Source: Variovorax sp. CF313 (lineage in GTDB: Bacteria; Pseudomonadota; Gammaproteobacteria; Burkholderiales; Burkholderiaceae_C). Taken from it: a stretch of 35,756 nt of DNA. Each line of letters begins with the position of its first letter. Positions within the stretch are counted from its first letter, which is position 1. Position numbers and translations under genes: made by a program. The notes under the pieces were generated by a model. It was not told the origin of the DNA. It did no database searches and worked only from the letters and a program-made list of their open reading frames with translations. Below, piece after piece: positions 25,575-32,673 of this stretch. The stretch is taken from the NCBI RefSeq assembly GCF_000282635.1, contig NZ_AKIW01000171.1:1-35756 (forward strand), in the 5' to 3' direction.

Positions 25575-26534
25575 TCAGGCGAAGATGGCCGTATGGGGCG
25601 CTTCGTCGCCGCGCGCGTGGCCTCGGTACATGCCTTCGGTGTTGAAGGCGAGGCTGAGGTTGCCGTGGCGGTCGACGGCGATCAGCCCGCCGGTGCCGCC
25701 GATGGCGGGCAGCGACTGGTGCACCACGGCGTGCGTGGCCGCTTCGAGCGTGGCGCCGCCGTAGGCCATGCGCGCGCAGATGTCGTACGCGGCTGCGACG
25801 CGGATGAACATTTCGCCGCTGCCGGTGCACGAAATAGCGGCCGTGCGGTCGTCGGCGTAGGTGCCGGAGCCGATGAGCGGCGTATCGCCGACGCGGCCCA
25901 CGCGCTTGTTGGTCATTCCGCCGGTCGAGGTGGCGGCGGCCAGGTGGCCGTGGATGTCGAGCGCCACGGCGCCGACGGTGCCGAACTTCTTGTCTTCGTC
26001 CAGCGGCGGCTTGGTCATGGCGGCGCCTTCGTGGTCGGTGACCACGCGGCCCGTGTCGCGCACGCGGTACAGCTGCTGGCGGCGCGCGTCGGTCGAGAAG
26101 AAGAAGGGCTCGACCATCTCCAGGCCGCGGTCGCGCGCGAAGGCCTCGGCGCCCGCACCGGCCAGCAGCACGTGAGCGCCGTCCTCGAGCACGGCGCGCG
26201 CGGCGCGCACCGGGCGGCGCACGTGGCTCACGCCGGCGATGGCGCCGGCGGCGAGCGTGGCGCCGTCCATCACGGCCGCGTCGAGCTCGTGCGTTTCCTC
26301 GTGCGTGAACACCGCGCCGTAGCCGGCATTGAAGAGCGGGCAGTCTTCGAGCATCTCGACCGCCAGGCAGGTGGCGTCGAGCGCGGGCATGCCCTTGAGC
26401 AGCGCGGCCTGCGCGGCGCGCACGATGGCCTGCAGCGCGTCGTGGTAGGCCTGCGCCTGCTCGGGGTTGGTCGTCGAGGCGCTGATGGTGCCGGCGCCGC
26501 CGTGGATGGCGATGACGGGCGTGACGTTCTTCAT
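25575..26534 (-). CDS. iaaA: Isoaspartyl peptidase / L-asparaginase (plant-type, Ntn hydrolase)
   Basis: A 319-residue Ntn-hydrolase that cleaves isoaspartyl dipeptides and, more weakly, asparagine. It opens with PVIAIHGGAGTIS. The precursor should split before Thr186 (KKFG-TVGAVALD), and this Thr becomes the nucleophile. GMTNKRVGRVGDTPLIGSGTYAD and TGSGEMFIRVA follow as the substrate-binding part of the small subunit. In E. coli iaaA is likewise the gene before gsiABCD. Its ATG overlaps the regulator stop by four bases (ATGA), so translation is coupled. No signal peptide is seen. Confidence 0.95.
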   Translation of the reverse strand: MKNVTPVIAIHGGAGTISASTTNPEQAQAYHDALQAIVRAAQAALLKGMPALDATCLAVEMLEDCPLFNAGYGAVFTHEETHELDAAVMDGATLAAGAIAGVSHVRRPVRAARAVLEDGAHVLLAGAGAEAFARDRGLEMVEPFFFSTDARRQQLYRVRDTGRVVTDHEGAAMTKPPLDEDKKFGTVGAVALDIHGHLAAATSTGGMTNKRVGRVGDTPLIGSGTYADDRTAAISCTGSGEMFIRVAAAYDICARMAYGGATLEAATHAVVHQSLPAIGGTGGLIAVDRHGNLSLAFNTEGMYRGHARGDEAPHTAIFA

Positions 26535-27502
26535 CGGGAAGCTTTCTTCTTTTTCCTGCCGGCGTCGGAAGCGACGGCGGCAGGCAGGGATGGCATGGAG
26601 ACCTCGCCGCGCACATGGCCCTGGCCCAGTCCGCCGTGCAGCCACGGGCGCACTGCCTGCAGGATGCGGCCGGCCGATTGCGCCGCGCCCGGCGCGCGCA
26701 GGGCGACCGCGCTGGTCAGCGCTTCGATCAGCGCGAGCACGCTGGTTTCGCAGTTGGGGCGGTAGCTGGTTTCGGTCTGGCAATACAGCACCACGTCGGC
26801 CAGCGGCGCGAGCGGTGAGCTGGGGCGGTCGGTCAGCGCGAGCACCGCGCAGCCCTGGCCGCGCGCGATCTGCGCCAGCGCCACCGTGTCGGTGAGGTAG
26901 CGCGGAAAGGTCAGGCCGATGAACAGGTCTTGCGGCCCCGCGTGCATCAGCGTGCGCGCCGCATGGGTGATGCCGCTCACGCTGGAGAGCATGCGCACGT
27001 CGCTGCACGAGCCATCGAGGCCGTGTTGCAGCAGCCCCGCGAGCCAGGCGCTGGCGCCGAAGCCGCCGATGTAGATCGAACGTGCCTTCAGGATGCGCTG
27101 CACCGCGGCCTCGCAAGCCGCGTAGTCCAGCGACTGGCGCGTGGCCTCGATGTTGCGGCGGCTCTCGTCGAGCGCCGTGGCGAACACCTCGGCGACCGTG
27201 GTCGGGCGCTCCAGGTTGCCGCGCAGCCGTTCGACCGGCGCCACCAGCGACTCGAAGCCGCGCACGAGTTCGGCGCGGAAGGTGGCGTAGCCGTCGAAAT
27301 CCAACGCCCGCGCGAAGCGGTTGGCCGTGGCGACCGACACGCCCGCCGCGGTTGCCAGCTCGTCGATGGGCAGCGTCGCAACCTGCAGCGGGTGCTCGAG
27401 CACGAAGTCGGCCACCTGCCGGTGCGAACGCGTCAGCCGCGGCAGCGCCTGCGCGATGCGCTGGGCCACTGTGGTGCCTGGGGTGTCGACGTTGGTGCTC
27501 AT
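26531..27502 (-). CDS. MurR/RpiR-family transcriptional regulator with SIS domain
   Basis: A 323-residue regulator. The N-terminal RpiR helix-turn-helix covers about residues 10-85 (LTRSHRQVADFVLEHP, then TLPIDELATAAGVSVATANRFARALDF). It is followed by a SIS sugar-phosphate-type domain from about residue 130 (SIYIGGFGASAWLAGLLQ, GLTFPRYLTDTVALAQIARG, VLALTDRPSSPLAPLADVVL). The C-terminus ends in a basic RKKKKASR tail. It is the first gene of the peptide operon and overlaps iaaA, so it probably controls its own operon. Most members of the family sense phosphosugars; here the ligand is unknown. Confidence 0.92.
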   Translation of the reverse strand: MSTNVDTPGTTVAQRIAQALPRLTRSHRQVADFVLEHPLQVATLPIDELATAAGVSVATANRFARALDFDGYATFRAELVRGFESLVAPVERLRGNLERPTTVAEVFATALDESRRNIEATRQSLDYAACEAAVQRILKARSIYIGGFGASAWLAGLLQHGLDGSCSDVRMLSSVSGITHAARTLMHAGPQDLFIGLTFPRYLTDTVALAQIARGQGCAVLALTDRPSSPLAPLADVVLYCQTETSYRPNCETSVLALIEALTSAVALRAPGAAQSAGRILQAVRPWLHGGLGQGHVRGEVSMPSLPAAVASDAGRKKKKASR

Positions 27503-27557
27503 GGGGCAGGCGATGCACCTCGAAGGGTGCGGACGGTGAAAATGAATTTACAAATAT

Positions 27558-27584
27558 ATGACAGATAAGAAAATTTTCTGTCAT
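27558..27584. promoter_or_regulatory. Operator-like inverted repeats upstream of the RpiR-type regulator gene
   Basis: Two overlapping dyads 56 bases upstream of the regulator ATG. One is ATGACAG and CTGTCAT, 13 bases apart (27558-27584). The other is the perfect 12-bp palindrome AGAAAATTTTCT at 27568-27579. The surrounding stretch is AT-rich in a GC-rich context. RpiR-type proteins bind palindromes with AT-rich centres, so autoregulation is plausible. The rest of 27503-27837 holds no gene, only a small hairpin at 27688-27702 (CGCTTG / CAAGCG) and the MerR promoter below. Confidence 0.6.
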
Positions 27585-27778
27585 TTCCGATCGTAGACGC
27601 AAATACCGGGCCAGAAGAGAGGGGGCATTCGGGGGTTTACCCGGGATGGACAAGCCAGACGGGCGGGTCTCGAAAAACTCATCGTGCCGCTTGAAGCAAG
27701 CGAAACGGAGCAATTCAACCCGACCCGCAGTGAACTCAGCGAGCCTGACCCCCTTGCGCGCCAAGGTCATGCGGCGGC

Positions 27779-27809
27779 TTGACTCTGCCATGGTGTGAAG
27801 GCTGAGACT
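27779..27809 (+). promoter_or_regulatory. MerR-type promoter/operator of the MerR-family gene
   Basis: TTGACT at 27779-27784 is a good -35 box. The inverted repeat CTCTGCC, ten bases, GGCTGAG (27783-27806, six of seven positions match) lies directly after it and would fill the spacer. A weak -10 (TGAGAC or GAGACT, 18 or 19 bases downstream) completes the layout. The long spacer with a dyad inside is the hallmark of promoters activated by MerR-family proteins. The ATG of the MerR-like gene is about 30 bases further on. Confidence 0.55.
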
Positions 27810-27837
27810 TTTGCGTTTTGGTTCGAAGGAGAACTCC

Positions 27838-28287
27838 ATGGGACATCCCACGGCGCCGACTGCTGCGGCGCGCCTATCCCTTGCCGACGTGGTTGCCCGG
27901 TCTGGTGCGTCCGCGCAACTGCTGCACGACTGCGAATCGCTCGGACTGCTCGACGGCACCGACGCGGACGGCCGTCTCTACGACGAGCAAACCGTGTCGA
28001 CACTGCGCTTCGTACGACGGGCGCACACGCTGGGCTTCGACACAGCGGAAGTCGTCGAGCTGCATGCGCTGTGGCAAGACGGGCGCCGCGCGAGTTTCGA
28101 TGTGAAGCGCGTCGCGCTCGAACGGGCCGAGGAACTGGCCCAGCGGATCGAAGAGCTCGCGCACATGAAGCGCCTGCTGGAGCGCCTGGCCCACTGCTGC
28201 GAAGGTGATGAGCGTCCCGAGTGCCCCATCCTGGAAGAGCTGGCCGGGCTAGAAGGATTTGCCGGCTGTGAGGCGCGGCATGGGTGA
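27838..28287 (+). CDS. MerR-family regulator, copper/heavy-metal (CueR-like) type, with divergent recognition region
   Basis: A 149-residue protein. The winged helix-turn-helix is at about residues 13-80 (RLSLADVVARSGASAQLLHDCESLGLL, then GRLYDEQTVSTLRFVRRAHTLGF). A long dimerisation helix follows, and a C-terminal HCCEGDERPECPILEEL whose cysteines match the metal-binding loop of CueR-like proteins. The usual RYYE of MerR helix-turn-helix domains reads HDCE here, so its DNA preference may differ. The start has AAGGAG five to six bases upstream. No metal pump or oxidase gene is adjacent; the next gene is convergent. Its own promoter carries a MerR-type dyad, so self-control is likely. Confidence 0.85.
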   Translation: MGHPTAPTAAARLSLADVVARSGASAQLLHDCESLGLLDGTDADGRLYDEQTVSTLRFVRRAHTLGFDTAEVVELHALWQDGRRASFDVKRVALERAEELAQRIEELAHMKRLLERLAHCCEGDERPECPILEELAGLEGFAGCEARHG

Positions 28288-28341
28288 CGCCGGCGCGGGC
28301 ACGCCGCGCCGCCCTTCAAACGTTTTCGAAGCGCAAGCGCC

Positions 28342-28788
28342 TCAACCCGGAATGTTCGGCTCGACCAGTTGGGCCAGCGCGATCAGCGATTCCTGCCAGC
28401 CCAGGTAGCACATCTCGGCGGGAATCACGTCGGGGATGCCTTCCTGCACGACGGACATGTCCGTGCCGCAGGACACCGCGGTCAGGGTCACGGTGGTCTT
28501 CATCGTGCCTGGAAGATGGGGATCGTCGAAGCTGGCGTCGTAGGCAATGCGCTGGCCGGGAACGAGTTCCAGGTACTTGCCGCCGAACGAGTGGCTGTGG
28601 CCGGTGCCGAAGTTGGTGAAGGACATGCGCCAGGCGCCGCCCACCACGGGCTCCATGGTGTGGACCTTGCCGGTGAAGCCGAAGGGCGGCAGCCAGCGCT
28701 CGAACGCGCCGGCCTCCACGAAGGCACGATAGAGCCGGTCGGGGGAGGTGCGCAGGACGCGGTGCAGACGAACAGTGTTGATAGCCAT
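28342..28788 (-). CDS. SRPBCC (AHSA1-like) domain protein
   Basis: A 148-residue single-domain protein of the START/SRPBCC hydrophobic-pocket fold. The AHSA1/CalC-type pattern is seen in RLHRVLRTSPDRLYRAFVEAGAFERWLPP, VGGAWRMSFTN, GGKYLELVPGQRIAYDASFDD, TVTLTAV and the C-terminal helix GWQESLIALAQLVEPNIPG. These proteins bind small hydrophobic ligands or act as polyketide-cyclase-like enzymes; the substrate is not deducible. It converges on the MerR-like gene, with 54 bases between the stops. No signal peptide. Confidence 0.88.
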   Translation of the reverse strand: MAINTVRLHRVLRTSPDRLYRAFVEAGAFERWLPPFGFTGKVHTMEPVVGGAWRMSFTNFGTGHSHSFGGKYLELVPGQRIAYDASFDDPHLPGTMKTTVTLTAVSCGTDMSVVQEGIPDVIPAEMCYLGWQESLIALAQLVEPNIPG

Positions 28789-28928
28789 GGTTGCTTACTC
28801 CTGAAGAACAGAGGACGACCCTCTGTGGTTACGTCGGATGAGCCCGTTGCGATTCGACATGCCCCAAAACTAGGAAGAACCCTGGGTCGAAGCGGGTTGC
28901 GGGCGCGAGCGATGTTGCGGCGAGCGCG

Positions 28929-29486
28929 TCAGGGTTGGTCGCGATCGGCGCGCAGTATTTTCAGCCGGCGCTCCGCTTCGCCATGAGGAATCGCCCCTTC
29001 CGCCTCCAGCTTCTTGAGTCGTCGTTCGTCCGCACGATTCAGCGCGTCCTTCAGGAGAGCCATCTTGCGCTTCCTGCAAGGATCGCAGTCGTAGAAGCTG
29101 CCTGGAACTGCGGTAGGTTCAAGTTTGGCGTTCGCCTCGAAGGTATTGATTCTTCCCGTAGGTTCGATCCCGATGACGATGATCTTTCCATTCCTGAAAG
29201 TGACCGACGCACCACCCGAGCATCCTGTCCTTTCCGTATCCTCGCTGAAGTAGGATTTCTTCGAGATCCTGCGCATGTGCTTCAGTGCGTGCCGCACATC
29301 TTCCTCGGTCAGGATGACATCGGAGCAGTCCAGGAAGTTTTTGTCTTCCCAGGCAGACCTGCTGGAGGGATCGACGATTTCGATCTTCTCTACGGAATAG
29401 AGCGGATATCGTTTGTCGGCCGCGTAAGTCGAAGCAGTTGTTGCCGCCGTGAATAGCGTGAGCAAGAGGATGCCGGCTTTGGTCAT
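28929..29486 (-). CDS. Exported cysteine-containing protein, putative immunity partner of the adjacent amidase
   Basis: A 185-residue protein I do not recognise. ATG 29486 gives a clear Sec signal peptide (MTKAGILLLTLFTAATTAS, cleavage near residue 22, TYA before ADKRY). The mature part has four cysteines (54, 89, 134, 137), which could form two disulfides in the periplasm. It ends in a charged helix (ADERRLKKLEAEGAIPHGEA). The start codon overlaps the amidase stop by four bases (ATGA), so both are made together. A small periplasmic protein coupled to a peptidoglycan amidase is the standard arrangement of an immunity protein. This role is inference. Composition is more AT-rich than in the flanking genes. 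Confidence 0.72.
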   Translation of the reverse strand: MTKAGILLLTLFTAATTASTYAADKRYPLYSVEKIEIVDPSSRSAWEDKNFLDCSDVILTEEDVRHALKHMRRISKKSYFSEDTERTGCSGGASVTFRNGKIIVIGIEPTGRINTFEANAKLEPTAVPGSFYDCDPCRKRKMALLKDALNRADERRLKKLEAEGAIPHGEAERRLKILRADRDQP

Positions 29487-30148
29487 GGTGTGGGTAGAGA
29501 CAGATTCCAATTTGCGCCCTGTGCCTCTGTCGGATTCTTTCTGCTGGCATCGGGATGCCGAAAGATTTCTCCCGGGGCGATCTGCATGGAATCTTGAAGC
29601 ACGTCGACAAGCCACGAGAGCGATTGATTTTGAGCGGCAGTTGGTGAGGGAAAGATGCCAGCTTCCCCTCGCAATTCTTCCGGTGACAAGTTTCTGTGCC
29701 GGGTTTCTGGCTTGAAACCTTCCGGCAGCCTTGCCCTGCCAACCATCTCGATTCCTATGGCTTCCATGTTGCTCGGATACCGGTCGCCAGGTGCCTTGCG
29801 CATTTCAATGCGATGCATCGCCGTGGCTCCCACTTTCTCAGGAAAGTCGCGCAACTTGCACGTCCGCATCACCAGGCATCTCGCCTTCAGCGGCCCCACA
29901 TGATTCGTACGCTGATAAATCGCCGCAGTCTGATAGATGGTCCCATCCGTATCGATGAGAAAGTGCGCGCCATTCGCCTTCGGCCGCTTGTAGCTGTTCA
30001 GTGAGGATGCCGATGTGTCGGCATCGGTTTGATGAACGACGATGCCGGTGATCGCACCGGTCCGCCTGCCTCTTTCGATTTCGGGGCTGCGAGCACTTCT
30101 GACTCGCGCGTGATTGATCATTCCGTTCGCGTCAATTTCGACAAGCAT
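29483..30148 (-). CDS. N-acetylmuramoyl-L-alanine amidase domain protein without signal peptide (putative antibacterial effector)
   Basis: A 221-residue Amidase_2/PGRP-fold protein. Candidate zinc and catalytic residues are His39 (GIVVHQT), His198 (IFRHPDASRKNP) and Lys204, the last two laid out as in the H...RK motif of AmpD and T7 lysozyme. Fold motifs are ANGAHFLIDTDGTIYQTA, NHVGPLKARC, and SNMEAIGIEMVG with Glu134. The aspartate that is a third zinc ligand in AmpD is not at the usual place (KNPTE here). There is no signal peptide or membrane segment, so the enzyme would need a secretion machine or lysis to reach the wall. AGGAGG six bases before ATG 30148 fixes the start. The next gene encodes an exported protein and overlaps by four bases. 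It could also be a prophage-derived lysin or a recycling amidase. Confidence 0.85.
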   Translation of the reverse strand: MLVEIDANGMINHARVRSARSPEIERGRRTGAITGIVVHQTDADTSASSLNSYKRPKANGAHFLIDTDGTIYQTAAIYQRTNHVGPLKARCLVMRTCKLRDFPEKVGATAMHRIEMRKAPGDRYPSNMEAIGIEMVGRARLPEGFKPETRHRNLSPEELRGEAGIFPSPTAAQNQSLSWLVDVLQDSMQIAPGEIFRHPDASRKNPTEAQGANWNLSLPTP

Positions 30149-30178
30149 GCGGGTCCTCCTGAAAATAATTATTTAGTT

Positions 30179-30296
30179 ATCGATTTCCACCAAGGCGTGT
30201 CTTTCCATCAATTCACGGCCCAGATCACGGCTTCGCGGCGCATGCTACAGCAGGGAATTCAGTGACGGTTGTCAACTTATTCCGATCGATTTCCAC
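30179..30296. repeat. 12-bp direct repeat in the amidase upstream region
   Basis: ATCGATTTCCAC occurs at 30179-30190 and again at 30285-30296, with similar following bases (CAAGG and AAAG). The two copies are 106 bases apart, between the amidase start and the aldo/keto reductase leader. Nothing coding lies between. It may be chance, or the scar or edge of an insertion. Confidence 0.4.
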
Positions 30297-30345
30297 AAAG
30301 TCCGCCGGCCTGCAGGGTTCACTGCTTCGTCCAAGAATGGCGCGA

Positions 30346-30372
30346 CGACAAGCCGGTCGGCTTGTCGGTTTT
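30346..30372 (+). terminator. Plus-strand hairpin-T-run in the leader of the aldo/keto reductase gene
   Basis: A perfect 9-bp stem (CGACAAGCC / GGCTTGTCG) with a 4-base loop, followed by GTTTTC. It is 35 bases before the TTG start at 30407. No plus-strand gene ends upstream of it. It is therefore an attenuator in this mRNA leader or the terminator of a short untranslated RNA. The opposite direction has no T-run. Confidence 0.6.
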
Positions 30373-30406
30373 CTCCCCGAATCCGCAAACACGAAGGAGC
30401 AGTACT

Positions 30407-31435
30407 TTGGAATACCGTCAACTAGGTAAATCGGGCCTCAAGGTCCCCGTGTTGAGCTTTGGCACCGGCACCTTCGGAGGCAAGGGCGAGTTATTCAGCG
30501 CCTGGGGGAGTACCGACGTGGCCGAGGCGCGCAACTTGATCGACATCTGCATCGATGCCGGCGTCAACATGTTCGACAGCGCCGACGTCTACTCGGGCGG
30601 CGCCGCCGAATCGGTGCTCGGCGAGGCGATCAAGGGCCGGCCGCGCGACCGGCTGCTGATCTCGACCAAGGCCACCTTCCGCAGCGGCGAAGGGCCGAAC
30701 GACGTGGGCTCGTCGCGCCACCATCTCGTGCAGGCCGTCGATGGCGCGCTCAAGCGCTTGGGCACGGACTACATCGACCTCTACCAGCTGCACGGCTTCG
30801 ACGCGAGCACACCGGTGGAAGAAACGCTTTCGACGCTCGACAACCTCGTGCGCGCGGGCAAGCTGCGCTACATCGGCGTGTCGAACTTCTCGGGCTGGCA
30901 CCTGATGAAATCGCTGGCCACTTCGGAGCGCTACGGCCTCGCGCGCTATGTCGCGAACCAGGCTTACTACTCGCTGGTCGGCCGCGACTACGAATGGGAG
31001 CTGATGCCTCTCGCGCAAGACCAGGGCGTGGGTGCCGTGGTGTGGAGCCCGCTCGGATGGGGGCGGCTCACGGGCAAGATCCGCCGCGGCCAGCCGCTGC
31101 CCGCCAAAAGCCGCCTGCACGCGACAGCGGACATGGGCCCGCCGGTGCCGGATGAACTGCTTTACCGCGTGGTCGAGGCGTTGGAAAAGGTTGGCGCCGA
31201 AGTGGGCAAGACCGTGCCGCAGGTCGCGCTGAACTGGCTGCTGCAGCGACCGACGGTGTCGAGCGTGGTGGTGGGCGCGCGCGACGAGGCGCAGTTGCGC
31301 CAGAACCTCGGCGCCGTGGGCTGGAACCTCACACCCGCGCAGGTTGCGGAACTCGACGCGGCCAGCGCGACGACGCGGGCTTATCCGTACTGGCATCAGC
31401 AGGGCTTTCTTGAGCGCAATCCGAATCCGGTCTAG
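30407..31435 (+). CDS. Aldo/keto reductase
   Basis: A 342-residue (alpha/beta)8-barrel NADPH oxidoreductase. The catalytic tetrad is visible: Asp and Tyr in MFDSADVYSGGAAESVLG, Lys in LLISTKATF, His in LYQLHGFD. The cofactor-binding part has YIGVSNFSGWHL, WSPLGWGRLTGK and VSSVVVGARDEAQLRQNLGA. It belongs with the YajO/Tas-like and voltage-gated potassium channel beta-subunit-like reductases. The start is a TTG with AAGGAG seven bases upstream; no in-frame ATG fits. It is six bases ahead of an FAD oxidoreductase gene on the same strand. The substrate is not known. Confidence 0.93.
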   Translation: MEYRQLGKSGLKVPVLSFGTGTFGGKGELFSAWGSTDVAEARNLIDICIDAGVNMFDSADVYSGGAAESVLGEAIKGRPRDRLLISTKATFRSGEGPNDVGSSRHHLVQAVDGALKRLGTDYIDLYQLHGFDASTPVEETLSTLDNLVRAGKLRYIGVSNFSGWHLMKSLATSERYGLARYVANQAYYSLVGRDYEWELMPLAQDQGVGAVVWSPLGWGRLTGKIRRGQPLPAKSRLHATADMGPPVPDELLYRVVEALEKVGAEVGKTVPQVALNWLLQRPTVSSVVVGARDEAQLRQNLGAVGWNLTPAQVAELDAASATTRAYPYWHQQGFLERNPNPV

Positions 31436-31441
31436 GCCGGC

Positions 31442-32626
31442 ATGAGGCCCCGTATGCGTCGTGTGGTGATCATCGGCGGCGGGGCGATCGGCTCCGCCAT
31501 CGCCTATTTCCTGACCCGGGACCCGAAGGAGGAGCCCTTCGAGGTCACGGTGGTCGAGCGCGACTTCTCTTACAAGCAGGCGTCCTCGGCCTTGTCCGCG
31601 AGCTCGATACGGCAGCAGTTCTCGACCGCCATCAACATCGAGATGTCGCTCTACGGCATCGACTTTTTCCGCGCGCTCGGCGAGACCCTGCGCGTGGGCG
31701 ATGACGTGCCCGACATAGGCCTGGTCGAGCCCGGCTACCTGTACCTGGCCTCGCCGGCCGGCGTCGAGGTGCTGCGCGAGAATCATGCGATGCAGAAGGC
31801 GCACGCGGTGGACGTGGCGCTGATGACGCCCGGCGAACTGAAGGCGCGCTTTCCATGGATTTCGACCGAGGGCATTGCGCTCGCTTCGCTGGGCCTCTCG
31901 GGCGAGGGCTGGTACGACGGCTACAGCCTGCTGCAGGCCTTTCGCAAGAGGGCCGCCTCTCAAGGCACGCGTTATGTGCAGGCCCATGCAACGGGTTTGC
32001 GCCGCAACGGCCGCGCCGTGACGGGCGTGCAGCTGGGCGGCGGCGAGACCCTGGAAGCCGAGGTTGTCGTCAACGCCGCGGGCGCATGGGCCGCCCAGGT
32101 CGCCGGGTGGGCCGGCATCGATCTTCCGGTGCGCGGCCGCCGCCGCAGCGTGTTCAGCTTCTCGTGCCCCGAGACATTGCCGGGCTGCCCGCTGGTGATC
32201 GACACCTCCGGCATCTGGCTGCGCCCCGAAGGCCGTCAGTTCATCTGCGGCTTCGCGCCGCCCGAGGACCAGGACCACGACGACGTTCCGCTCGACGTCG
32301 AGTTCGAAGCCTTCGACAGCTTCATCTGGCCGTCATTGGCCGAGCGCGTGCCGGCCTTCGAGGCCATTCGCATGACCGGTGCGTGGGCCGGCTACTACGA
32401 GATGAACGTGTTCGACCACAACGCCATCCTCGGCCTGCACCCGGAGTGCGACAACCTGTACTTCGCCAATGGCTTCTCGGGCCATGGGCTGCAACAGTGC
32501 CCGGCCGCAGGGCGCGGCATTGCGGAACTGATCCGCTTCGGCGAGTACCGCAGCCTCGATCTATCGCCGGTGTCTTTCGCGCGCATCCTGGAGAACCGGC
32601 CGCTGCTGGAGAAGAACGTGATCTAG
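31442..32626 (+). CDS. FAD-dependent oxidoreductase, DAO/FOXRED1-like family
   Basis: A 394-residue flavoenzyme of the D-amino-acid oxidase / sarcosine dehydrogenase fold. FAD binding is marked by RVVIIGGGAIGSAIAYFL and VTVVERD at the N-terminus, EVVVNAAGAWAAQVAG in the middle and FANGFSGHGLQQCPAAGRGI near the C-terminus. SALSASSIRQQFSTAINIEMS is typical of the dehydrogenase-like branch. A second ATG at 31454 (MRRVVIIGG) with GAGG six bases upstream is as likely as the listed start. It lies between the aldo/keto reductase and the class I aldolase in an apparent operon, so it may act on a linked substrate such as an N-methyl amino acid or hydroxy acid; that is inference. Confidence 0.9.
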   Translation: MRPRMRRVVIIGGGAIGSAIAYFLTRDPKEEPFEVTVVERDFSYKQASSALSASSIRQQFSTAINIEMSLYGIDFFRALGETLRVGDDVPDIGLVEPGYLYLASPAGVEVLRENHAMQKAHAVDVALMTPGELKARFPWISTEGIALASLGLSGEGWYDGYSLLQAFRKRAASQGTRYVQAHATGLRRNGRAVTGVQLGGGETLEAEVVVNAAGAWAAQVAGWAGIDLPVRGRRRSVFSFSCPETLPGCPLVIDTSGIWLRPEGRQFICGFAPPEDQDHDDVPLDVEFEAFDSFIWPSLAERVPAFEAIRMTGAWAGYYEMNVFDHNAILGLHPECDNLYFANGFSGHGLQQCPAAGRGIAELIRFGEYRSLDLSPVSFARILENRPLLEKNVI

Positions 32627-32673
32627 GCGGAGCCCGGGGGAGGGCGTACGATCTTCCGCAAAAGAGGTGCCCC

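Noticed and set aside
28929..29615. Longer version of the exported protein starting at 29615
   Set aside because: It would add 43 residues ahead of a clear signal peptide and overlap the amidase for 130 bases. The ATGA-coupled start at 29486 fits better.
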